From CAZYJD01 sp964647785 (GTDB taxonomy: Bacteria > Bacteroidota > Bacteroidia > NS11-12g > UBA9320), in assembly GCA_964647785.1 (NCBI GenBank), contig CAZYJD010000034.1, positions 1-20,309 on the forward strand: DNA of 20,309 nt, in the 5' to 3' direction. Position numbers and translations under genes: made by a program. Position 1 is the first letter of the stretch. Every line of letters starts with the position of its first letter. Below, piece by piece: positions 6,501 through 13,419 of the stretch. The notes beneath the pieces are model-generated. The model searched no databases and had not been told where the DNA came from. It saw nothing but the letters and a program-made list of their open reading frames with translations.

Positions 6501-7809
6501 TTTCTTCTGCTCCGAGCGTTGGCCAAGACTGGTAATCGCATTAAGCGTAATTATTTCTTCTTGGGCAGCCTCCAATATTTACTGGGGCAAGCAGCACTAC
6601 ACTGGCATCATTAAATCGGATGGCAAGGGCTATTACGCCTATTTACCTGCAGCGTTCATCTACCATGATCTTAATTTTCAATGGGTCGACAGCATCGAAT
6701 ATGTTAAATACCACAATCCGAATTACTTCTTTGATTTCAGAAATCAGTACGAGGGACGGTACATCGATAAGTATTATGTGGGTACGGCCATATGCATGGC
6801 GCCGTTCTTCGGGCTCGCTCATGCCATAACGCTGGCAAGTGGTGGTGATGCCGATGGCTACAGCCGCTGGTATCAGTTGTCAGCCCATTGGGCAGCTTTG
6901 TTTTGGTTGTTGGCGGCCTTGTGGGCCATCAATGCTTTCTTAATCGATCGCGGATTTACGGCCACCATTCGTGCTTGGACTTTGATATTCATCTATTTCG
7001 GCACCAATTGGTTTTACTATGTGGTGGGTGAACCTAGCATGTCGCATGCCTACTCGGTAGGATTGATTGCGCTGTTTGTTTACTTTCTGAACCGATGGCT
7101 GAGCCTGGGAGCCCAATGGTATCTGCTGTGGGCTTGCCTTTTGATGGGTTGGATTTTTATCACCCGCCCGGTGAATGTCATCATGGGGGGGATGTTGTTT
7201 CCTTTGGCCGGAAGCTGGAGCCTTATGAAGCAGCGTTTACTTTCACTGCATCAGAGTGCGCCGGTGGGTGGTGGATGGCTGCTACTTTTGACAACAGGCG
7301 TTATGATCCTGCCACAGATGCTGATTTATAAAATCCAAACAGGACATTGGTGGATTTATGCTTATCAAGAAGAAGGGTTCGATTTTCTCCATCCTGAATG
7401 GTTTAACTTCTTGTTCAGTTATCAAAAGGGCTTTTTTGTTTATACGCCGATGGCTTTGCTGGCACTTTTTGGCCTGTGGTCCATTGTTAAGGAGAACCCA
7501 TATCGTGCAATTGGTCTGATGCTGTTGTTGGTGTTGTTGGTGTACGTTTTCAGCAGTTGGTGGAATTGGTTTTATGGAGGGAGCTTCTCACAACGGGTGT
7601 TTGTTGACGTTTATGTGTTGTTTGCCTGGCTGCTTGCAGCTTCAATTGAGTATTTCCAGTCGATACCAAAGCGCAGATTGTGGATGGCACTTTTAGGTGT
7701 GATCTTATTGTTCAATCAGTTTCAGATTTATCAATACCGCTACAACCTCATTCATTGGAGTGAAATGGATAAGACCAAATATTGGGAAGTGTTTTTGAGA
7801 TGGCCGTGA
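6487..7809 (+). CDS. Multi-pass membrane protein, probable GT-C type glycosyltransferase
   Basis: This 440-residue protein has about nine to eleven hydrophobic segments, for example residues 15-32, 98-116, 133-152, 160-180, 189-201, 211-226, 264-280, 320-333, 341-356, 373-389 and 399-411. The first extracytoplasmic loop carries KSDGKGYYAYLPAAFIYHDL, where D45 could be the acidic residue typical of polyprenyl-phosphate-sugar-dependent GT-C enzymes. Two more polar clusters that could line an active site are GEPSMSHAYS (181-190) and SSWWNWFYGGSFSQR (356-370). GTG at 6487 is the only sensible start: no ATG occurs before residue 104 and the first helix begins at residue 15. The start lies inside the upstream GT2 gene, suggesting coupled translation. 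The acceptor is unknown, and family membership is inferred from topology and motifs rather than a clear signature. Confidence 0.75.
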   Translation: MSTSSFFCSERWPRLVIALSVIISSWAASNIYWGKQHYTGIIKSDGKGYYAYLPAAFIYHDLNFQWVDSIEYVKYHNPNYFFDFRNQYEGRYIDKYYVGTAICMAPFFGLAHAITLASGGDADGYSRWYQLSAHWAALFWLLAALWAINAFLIDRGFTATIRAWTLIFIYFGTNWFYYVVGEPSMSHAYSVGLIALFVYFLNRWLSLGAQWYLLWACLLMGWIFITRPVNVIMGGMLFPLAGSWSLMKQRLLSLHQSAPVGGGWLLLLTTGVMILPQMLIYKIQTGHWWIYAYQEEGFDFLHPEWFNFLFSYQKGFFVYTPMALLALFGLWSIVKENPYRAIGLMLLLVLLVYVFSSWWNWFYGGSFSQRVFVDVYVLFAWLLAASIEYFQSIPKRRLWMALLGVILLFNQFQIYQYRYNLIHWSEMDKTKYWEVFLRWP

Positions 7810-7840
7810 GGGGCAAGCAGCACAGAAGCACAGGGAGCAA

Positions 7841-8006
7841 GAAGTCAGAAGTCAGAAGTCAGAGGTCAGAGGTCAGATGCACCTCCGAGGTTCATTGAGA
7901 GCAAGAGGTTAGAAGCAAAAACGTCATTAAAAAGCATCAGCTCTTTCTTCTGCGTTCTTCTGCACCGCCGCGGCGGGTGCGAGAGAAATCAAGCGCAGGT
8001 TTCAAC
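7841..8006 (-). repeat. Dispersed intergenic repeat, copy B (inverted relative to copy A)
   Basis: Read on the minus strand the element runs GTTGAAACCTGCGCTT (8006-7991), TCTCGCACCCGCCGCGGCGG (7984-7965), CAGAAGAACGCAGAAGAAAG, AGCTGATGCTTTTTAATG (7942-7925), a longer spacer than copy A, and then TGACCTC twice and TGACTTC three times (7875-7841). The order of parts is the same as in copy A. The GC part holds the perfect 12-bp palindrome CCGCCGCGGCGG. Confidence 0.7.
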
Positions 8007-8255
8007 TGTATATTCTGTGAGAGGCCAAAATGTCTATAGAAAGTACCGTCCAACTTTCAACTAGTCAAAAGGAATATCAACGACCCCTTCTTGCGGCGGG
8101 AGACCTTGATGGGGTAGGGAAAAGCTGAGAGGTCAGAGGCTTAAAGCACGATTAAATCAGATTATCAACTATTCACTTCCTCAAAGCCCCAGGAGCACAA
8201 TTGGAATATTGTATGCCATTAGAATCACCCCTCCTAACCGCCTAACTTCCAAACC

Positions 8256-8297
8256 CTCCAACTCCAAACTTCAAACTCCAGTCTCCAAACTTCAAAC
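8256..8297 (+). repeat. 7-bp tandem array with consensus TYCAAAC
   Basis: Six 7-bp units run CTCCAAC, TCCAAAC, TTCAAAC, TCCAGTC, TCCAAAC, TTCAAAC without interruption. Further degenerate units (CTTCCAAACC, CCTAACTTCC) lie upstream to about 8235. The sequence differs from the TRRCWTC units of copies A and B but has the same period. The array ends 6 bases before the -7 element of the lipoprotein gene. Confidence 0.8.
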
Positions 8298-8303
8298 AAT
8301 TCG

Positions 8304-8311
8304 TATTTTTG
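8304..8311 (+). promoter_or_regulatory. -7 element TATTTTTG of the lipoprotein gene
   Basis: The octamer is a perfect match to the Bacteroidetes -7 consensus TAnnTTTG. The expected -33 TTTG is absent at 19-21 bases upstream, where the 7-bp array lies instead. The distance to ATG at 8318 is 6 bases, so the transcript would be leaderless or start from ATG at 8327. Confidence 0.5.
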
Positions 8312-8317
8312 AAAGCC

Positions 8318-9040
8318 ATGATAAAAATGAAATTTCAAGCATTGGGATTTGCTTTGATTACTACGTTGGTAATCAGTTCCTGTGGATCACGTAAGAACAT
8401 TACCCCAGCTTATTACAAGCGGGCATCATTGCATGAAGTGATTGCTGTTCTTCCTCCCGAAACGTCCTATACCGGTAATCTTCCGAAGGATATGACAGAA
8501 GCAGAGCGTTTGTTGGTAGAAGAAGCCGAAAGCAAGGTTTTTCAGAAAATGTTATACGATGCCATCATCAATGAAAGCGGTCCGCGTAAGAAAGATGTAG
8601 CCATCAATATACTGTCTTTGAGCAAGACCAATCAGGTGCTCGAGGATTCCGGTTACAGCATACACGATAGCTGGAAACTATCCCCTGAGAAGTTGTGTCA
8701 GATTCTGGGAGTAGATGCCGTGGTGCGCGGCAATTTGCGCATGCAGCGATTTATGAGCGATTTGGCGAGTTACGGGCTGGAAGTTGGTGACGACGTGATC
8801 GATATCATTCGCGATAAAATTCCCGGTGGTGACAGGGTAACACTGCCAACCGACAACCCGATGCTCAATCGCACTTACGACATTTTTGCGAGTCTGGAGG
8901 TACTGGATGGTCGCGATGGCGTGGTGCTTTGGGGCGTAAGGCGACAAACACAAGCGGATTGGGAGTTTCAGCCCGAGCAAATGATCCAGGGATTGAGCCG
9001 TTCTTTTGCCAACCGCTTCCCCTATCGATTCAACTACTGA
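8318..9040 (+). CDS. Lipoprotein, CsgG/DUF799-like (tentative)
   Basis: The 240-residue product has a short signal peptide with the core FALITTLV and a lipobox I-S-S-C, the cysteine being residue 22 (19 if ATG at 8327 is used). After it come IAVLPPETSYTG, EEAESKVFQKMLYDAII, VAINILSLSKTNQVLEDSG and LSPEKLCQILGVDAVVRGNLRMQRFMS. This order, a beta strand with a PP turn, an amphipathic helix and then a G-D-A-hydrophobic strand, resembles the CsgG/DUF799 (GNA1162) fold of periplasmic-facing lipoproteins. No catalytic motif is visible. The family call rests on pattern resemblance only. It converges with rqcH, overlapping by 7 bases at their stop codons. Expression may depend on the 7-bp array that directly abuts the -7 element. 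Confidence 0.75.
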   Translation: MIKMKFQALGFALITTLVISSCGSRKNITPAYYKRASLHEVIAVLPPETSYTGNLPKDMTEAERLLVEEAESKVFQKMLYDAIINESGPRKKDVAINILSLSKTNQVLEDSGYSIHDSWKLSPEKLCQILGVDAVVRGNLRMQRFMSDLASYGLEVGDDVIDIIRDKIPGGDRVTLPTDNPMLNRTYDIFASLEVLDGRDGVVLWGVRRQTQADWEFQPEQMIQGLSRSFANRFPYRFNY

Positions 9041-10536
9041 TTCGGAAGTTTTGAGGGATGAAGAGGCTCTACCAGTATAACCTCTTCACGATCTACGATG
9101 ACCTGCCCGGCATGTAGTCCTTTCTTTTTGCGCACATATTTTCGCTGACTGATGATCACAGGTACGAGGGCGCTACCTTTTCCATCAGAATACCAGGCAG
9201 CCAGTCCGGCGGCATTTTCTTTAATTTTATTGCCCACCTTCTCCCATGCATTTCCACAAGCAATAGATACATGGGCACCTTTCATTTGTCGGGCATGCAA
9301 CCAATAGTCGTTTTTATGTGAAATGCGCAACAGCTCGTCGTTGCCTTCGGCATTTTTACCTACACGGATGAGGTAGCCATCCATTTGGTAGGTCTTGAGT
9401 TTACTATGGGCAGGCCTTTCGGTTGACTCCTTTTTGCTTTTAGTTACAACAGTTGAAAATTTGCCCTGCTCCAACTTTTCCAATTCTGTTACCAGCAGTT
9501 CTTCCGCCTCAAGTAAATTCAATATCTGTTCTTCTAGTTTTTCTTTCTCGATGTGCTGCCTTTTTGCCTTTCGGTAATATCGCGTGGCGTTTTCCTGTGG
9601 GCTTAAATCCACCTTGAGGGGAATGCGCAAGGGCTCATGGCTGTAAATGTCGAGCAGTTTTGCATGTTCCATTCCTTTGTTTAGCAGGTGCAAGGAGGCC
9701 ATGATATTATCAGCCCAAAGTCGGTAATTCTGTTCATCAAAGCGCTCTTGTTCCTGCTGCAGTTTTTGCAGTTGTTTACGTGTTTTTTTAAGCCTGCCTG
9801 CAAGATCGCTGCGTATTTGTTTCTCTTGTTTTTTGCGATGTAGGAAGCGGAAATAGGCCCGATAATATTTGGCACTAATTCCGATCCATTGCTGCCCATC
9901 ATTCTCCCTGAATTCAATGGAAGGCGGTTCACCTTCGGGGGAATGAAGTTTCAGTGCATGTGCTTGAATGAAGTTAAACGCCTCCTCTTGCCATGCATTG
10001 GCATTGCGTTGTTCATCTTCTGGGTACAGGGCAAAAAAAGATGCAGGAAGCAGGGCAAAGCCCTTGTCGCGTTTTGCCCAATCCTTTAAACGAATGTTAT
10101 TATGTTCTTGCTTCAGGCCATCATAAAGGCCCGGAAGTGCTTTGTTTTTGTTGTACCGATGCCGAAACGACAGAAGAGGTGTTTCACCTCTGTACAAAAG
10201 CACATCGCTTTGGGTGCCAAAGCAACGGAACTGAATGAGGTGCTGCGCTAGCTTTAATTGAAAGGCGCGTTCAGCCGGAATATCTTCCAGCATGAGAACC
10301 TTCTGATTCCAAGCCTCTTTAAACAGGGGCTGTCGGTTTTTTTGCGGTAAGTGCTCGGGGGTAATAGGAAACACATAAGCGATGTTATTTTCGAACTGAA
10401 GCTTCCAAGCAATGTGCTCAAAGCGCAAATAAACCTCTTCAGGCGAGCTGCTAAAAGCTTCTATTAAAGTGTTTCCATTGATTGCATTTTTGCTTTCACG
10501 AACAAACAACCCAATCCAAAGCGCAGAGGCCTGCAT
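9034..10536 (-). CDS. rqcH: Ribosome quality control factor RqcH (NFACT family, Rqc2/NEMF homolog)
   Basis: RqcH binds 50S subunits with stalled peptidyl-tRNA and adds alanine tails that mark the nascent chain for proteolysis. The 500 residues show the NFACT-N domain (about 1-215) with FGTQSDVLLY at 106-115, a long helical coiled-coil region (about 230-360, rich in K/E/Q), and a C-terminal NFACT-R domain (381-490) with DGYLIRVGKNAEGNDELL and YWLHARQMKGAHVSI. The usual Asp-Arg pair of the N domain, needed for tRNA selection in B. subtilis, appears to be E89-R90 here, by my rough alignment. ATG overlaps the TAA of map by one base, so translation is probably coupled. Its 3' end overlaps the convergent lipoprotein gene by 7 bases. 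Assignment is confident; activity of the N domain is less so. Confidence 0.9.
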   Translation of the reverse strand: MQASALWIGLFVRESKNAINGNTLIEAFSSSPEEVYLRFEHIAWKLQFENNIAYVFPITPEHLPQKNRQPLFKEAWNQKVLMLEDIPAERAFQLKLAQHLIQFRCFGTQSDVLLYRGETPLLSFRHRYNKNKALPGLYDGLKQEHNNIRLKDWAKRDKGFALLPASFFALYPEDEQRNANAWQEEAFNFIQAHALKLHSPEGEPPSIEFRENDGQQWIGISAKYYRAYFRFLHRKKQEKQIRSDLAGRLKKTRKQLQKLQQEQERFDEQNYRLWADNIMASLHLLNKGMEHAKLLDIYSHEPLRIPLKVDLSPQENATRYYRKAKRQHIEKEKLEEQILNLLEAEELLVTELEKLEQGKFSTVVTKSKKESTERPAHSKLKTYQMDGYLIRVGKNAEGNDELLRISHKNDYWLHARQMKGAHVSIACGNAWEKVGNKIKENAAGLAAWYSDGKGSALVPVIISQRKYVRKKKGLHAGQVIVDREEVILVEPLHPSKLPNQ

Positions 10537-11300
10537 TAGAAATCACCGTAAATATCGGTTAGGGCCTCACAACCGTTATCGGTGATGAGGATGGTGTGTT
10601 CGTATTGGGCTGAGAGTTTGCCATCAATGGTACGGGCCGTCCAGCCATCGTTTTTATCCACCTTGGCACGAGACTTTCCTTCATTGATCATGGGTTCGAT
10701 GGTGAAGGTCATCCCTGCTTTCATGCGTTTCCCGCTGTTTTTAGGGGCGATGTGGCTGATTTCAGGATCTTCATGAAACTTCAATCCCACGCCATGTCCG
10801 CAAAATTGAAACACCGTGCTATAGCCATTGGCCACTGCATGTTCGTTGATGTAATACCCGATGTTGCCAATACGGTTGCCCGGATAGCACTGATCCATGC
10901 CGAGGCGCAAGCATTCACGGGTTACGCGCATGAGCCTTTCTGCTTCTTCGCTCACCTGACCGATGGGGAACATTTTGCAGGTGTCGCCAAAATAACCATC
11001 GAGGATGGTGGTGACATCTATGTTAAGAATGTCGCCATCTTTCAGTTCGTAGGGGCCCGGAACGCCGTGGCAAATGACATCGTTTACCGAGGTGCATACC
11101 GAAGCAGGATAGCCGTTGTAGTTTAAGGTAGCTGGAATGGCATGGTGCTTTTTCATGAATTCATGCGCTTTGGCATTGATGAACTCAGTGGTGTTGCCTG
11201 CTACCGCAAATTCTTCAAGGTATTTAAGGGTTTCGGCTGCCAGTTTACAGCTCTTTCGTATCCCTTCAATCTGCTCTTTGTTTTTGATTTTTATGGCCAT
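10536..11300 (-). CDS. map: Methionine aminopeptidase, type I
   Basis: Map removes the initiator methionine from nascent proteins as they leave the ribosome. The 254 residues form one pita-bread domain with no N-terminal zinc finger. The two-metal ligands are all visible: D95 and D106 in LNIDVTTILDGYFGDTC, H169 in FCGHGVG, E202 in TFTIEPM and E234 in AQYEHT. H78 in VICHGVPG is the conserved substrate-side histidine. The ATG at 11300 gives the usual start AIKIKNKEQIEGIRKSC. A perfect -7 element lies 18 bases upstream, in the 40-base gap after the nitrilase gene, so map may have its own promoter as well as being reached from upstream. rqcH follows with a TAATG overlap, joining co-translational N-terminal processing and stalled-ribosome rescue in one transcript. 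Confidence 0.97.
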   Translation of the reverse strand: MAIKIKNKEQIEGIRKSCKLAAETLKYLEEFAVAGNTTEFINAKAHEFMKKHHAIPATLNYNGYPASVCTSVNDVICHGVPGPYELKDGDILNIDVTTILDGYFGDTCKMFPIGQVSEEAERLMRVTRECLRLGMDQCYPGNRIGNIGYYINEHAVANGYSTVFQFCGHGVGLKFHEDPEISHIAPKNSGKRMKAGMTFTIEPMINEGKSRAKVDKNDGWTARTIDGKLSAQYEHTILITDNGCEALTDIYGDF

Positions 11301-11317
11301 AAATCGCGCGAAAGCCG

Positions 11318-11325
11318 CAAAGATA
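11318..11325 (-). promoter_or_regulatory. -7 element TATCTTTG upstream of map
   Basis: On the minus strand this is a perfect TAnnTTTG, 17 bases before the map ATG. No -33 TTTG is found 19-21 bases upstream, so it may be a weak or internal promoter of the four-gene run. Confidence 0.4.
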
Positions 11326-11340
11326 GTGCATTCAAAATGA

Positions 11341-12108
11341 TCATATTTTTATTACAAAACGGTCGCGATCTTTCCAGGCTGGAAAGCTCTGACGGTATTG
11401 GTGCAAAGCGTTGATGTCGAGCACAGCAGCAATGTTTTGTTCTGATTCTACACAAGCGTTTATGCGCTCACCTAAGTAATCATAAACAGCTGAATGGCCA
11501 TTGTAATCCACCTCATTTCCATCTTTTCCTGTTCGATTGAGCCCAATAACATAGCTCTGGTTTTCAATGGCTCTGGCAGCCAACAGTCGATCCCATTGTG
11601 CGATGCGCTTTTTTGGCCAATTGGCCACATAAAACAATACATCATAGTTTAAGTCATTTCTACTCCAAACAGGAAATCGAAGGTCATAACAAACCATGGG
11701 CATCCATTGCAAACCGCGCCATGCAATGATTTTACGTTCATTCCCTGCATCGAACACGGCTTGTTCACCTGCCATTCGGAATAAGTGTCGTTTATCGTAG
11801 TGTATCACTACCCCATCTGGCTGTACCCAATACAATCGGTTGTAAAGTCTATTGTTTTCGCTGATGGCAACACTGCCTGTAATGGCTGCATCACATTTCA
11901 GCGCCTGTTCTCGCATCCATTTCAATACAACATCTTGGGGCAATAGGCTGCCTTCAGGAAACTGCATGCTAAATCCGGTACTGAACATTTCCGGGAGAAT
12001 AATGACATCGGATTCCGTTCCAATATCTGCAATTTTCTCTGAGAAACTTTTGAGATTGGCTTCTGGTTTAAGCCAGTGTAACACAGATTGCAGCAAATGA
12101 ATTTTCAT
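11341..12108 (-). CDS. Nitrilase-superfamily amidohydrolase, omega-amidase (YafV/Nit2) type
   Basis: The 255-residue protein has the Glu-Lys-Cys triad of the nitrilase fold: E40 in IILPEMFSTGF, K106 in HYDKRHLF and C140 in MVCYDLRFP. A second conserved glutamate, E115, is in MAGEQAVF. The segments WPKKRIAQWDRLLAARAIENQSYVIGLNRTG fit the YafV/omega-amidase branch, which hydrolyses 2-oxoglutaramate and 2-oxosuccinamate. The gene's ATG overlaps the TGA of the preceding aminotransferase gene in an ATGA arrangement. In that pairing the amidase removes the amide keto acid made when glutamine is the amino donor, pulling the transamination forward. ATG at 12108 gives the standard start MKIHLLQS; the frame continues 19 codons upstream but without family similarity. 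Substrate is inferred from context. Confidence 0.88.
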   Translation of the reverse strand: MKIHLLQSVLHWLKPEANLKSFSEKIADIGTESDVIILPEMFSTGFSMQFPEGSLLPQDVVLKWMREQALKCDAAITGSVAISENNRLYNRLYWVQPDGVVIHYDKRHLFRMAGEQAVFDAGNERKIIAWRGLQWMPMVCYDLRFPVWSRNDLNYDVLFYVANWPKKRIAQWDRLLAARAIENQSYVIGLNRTGKDGNEVDYNGHSAVYDYLGERINACVESEQNIAAVLDINALHQYRQSFPAWKDRDRFVIKI

Positions 12109-13247
12109 AGTGTATGTAAAATTTCCGCTGCCCTTTTTAAGGTGTCTTCTCCTTTGGCGAAACAAAAACGCAACACCTTTTCATCTGTTTTCATGCGATA
12201 GAAGACGGATACAGGTATGGCTGCAATGCCGTGTTCTTTCACCAGGCGATGGGCGAAATCAACATCATTCTCATCGGTAATGCTTTGGTATCTGAGCAGC
12301 TGAAAATAGCTCCCTTCGCAGGGAAGCACCTCCCATTTCGATCCTTGCAGGTATTGTCGAAAGGTGTCTCTTTTTTGCTGATAAAAAGCCGGGAGTTGAA
12401 GGTAGTGATCTGGTTGTTTTAAAAAACTGGCATACGCGTATTGCACCGGTGTATTGGCACTGAAAGCCATGTACTGGTAAACCTGACGAATGTGTTTCAT
12501 CAGGAAATCCGGAGCAAGCAAGTAGCCCATTTTCCAGCCTGTGGCATGGTAGGTCTTGCCGAAGGAGCTGACAATGATGCTTCGGTCAGCCAGTTCTTCA
12601 TCTCTTGCCATGCCGAGATGCTGTTGTCCATCGAATACGATGTGTTCATAAACTTCATCGCTCAACACCAATACATCGGTATTTCGGAGCAGGTTGCGCA
12701 ATTGTTCCAAATCGTACTCAGTCAAAACTGACCCACATGGATTGTGCGGGGTATTGATGATGATCATGCGGGTTTTAAAGTTGATCAGTTTTCGAATCTC
12801 ATCCCATTTTATACGGTATCCATCGGGATGGAGCGAACTGAAAACAGGTTTTCCACCGTTGAGCAAGATGGCGGGTACATAGCAATCGTAAGCCGGTTCG
12901 ATTACAATCACTTCGTCACCCTCTCGCACCAATGCACTTATGGTGGCATATATACCCAGCGTAGCCCCTGGTACAACGGTGATTTCAGTATCGGGATGAT
13001 AATGCCTGCCATAAGTGTGGTATGTTTTTTCTGCAATGGCTTCACGCAGAATTTGAACACCCGGCATGGGAGCATATTGGTTGTGCCCTTGTTTCATGTA
13101 ATGATCCACCAGTCGGATTAATTCTGGATGGCAGTTGAAGTCAGGAAAACCTTGCGATAAATTCAGGGCTGCGTATTTGGCAGCCAGAGCTGACATTTTG
13201 GAGAAGATGCTTTGCCCGCTGGCGTGTAGCTTAGATGTTATATCCAT
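12105..13247 (-). CDS. PLP-dependent aminotransferase, methionine/glutamine type (YbdL/KAT-like)
   Basis: The 380-residue fold-type I aminotransferase begins at ATG 13247. Motifs are LSQGFPDFNC (30-39), the N-terminal Y58/P60 pair in NQYAPMPG, the substrate and PLP contacts N169 in NTPHNPCGSVL, D197 and Y200 in LSDEVYEHIVF, the Schiff-base lysine K231 in SSFGKTYHATGWKMGY, and R360 in LRFCFAKG. This layout matches YbdL-type methionine aminotransferases and glutamine transaminase K/kynurenine aminotransferases. The reading is supported by the overlapping omega-amidase gene. The likely role is regeneration of methionine from its keto acid with glutamine as donor, as in methionine salvage; no other salvage gene lies in the window. 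It is first in a tight run with the amidase, map and rqcH. Exact substrate is uncertain. Confidence 0.9.
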   Translation of the reverse strand: MDITSKLHASGQSIFSKMSALAAKYAALNLSQGFPDFNCHPELIRLVDHYMKQGHNQYAPMPGVQILREAIAEKTYHTYGRHYHPDTEITVVPGATLGIYATISALVREGDEVIVIEPAYDCYVPAILLNGGKPVFSSLHPDGYRIKWDEIRKLINFKTRMIIINTPHNPCGSVLTEYDLEQLRNLLRNTDVLVLSDEVYEHIVFDGQQHLGMARDEELADRSIIVSSFGKTYHATGWKMGYLLAPDFLMKHIRQVYQYMAFSANTPVQYAYASFLKQPDHYLQLPAFYQQKRDTFRQYLQGSKWEVLPCEGSYFQLLRYQSITDENDVDFAHRLVKEHGIAAIPVSVFYRMKTDEKVLRFCFAKGEDTLKRAAEILHTL

Positions 13248-13419
13248 GGTTTAAGTTGGTACGGCAAGAAAGATAACAACTGTAGCCCACGTTTAAAAAT
13301 ATGCTCGCTGCAGGTTGGTGTTTTCTAATAATCAACGCAGCACTTTTATTCATGAAAAAGGGTGCAAATATTATAGCGTTTATAGAATGCTGTGATTCAT
13401 GACACTTTTTGATCAAGTG

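Larger units (their letters stand above)
7810..8317. other. Long intergenic region rich in repeats
   Basis: This 508-base non-coding stretch follows the GT-C gene and precedes the lipoprotein gene. It holds repeat copy B (7841-8006), a stretch of no evident feature (8007-8240) with a lone GAGGTCAGAGGCTTAAA remnant of the 7-bp type near 8129, and a second 7-bp array (8256-8297) next to a -7 element. No ORF above 60 codons is convincing and no tRNA-like fold was seen. Confidence 0.6.

Noticed and set aside
6093..6575. 160-codon frame antisense to the GT2 gene
   Set aside because: The plus strand here encodes clear GT2 motifs (YGSRF, FEPEV), and the antisense product shows no domain.
7841..7875. 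Short tandem array considered as a CRISPR remnant
   Set aside because: Units are 7 bp without spacers and no cas gene is present; it is a tandem repeat.
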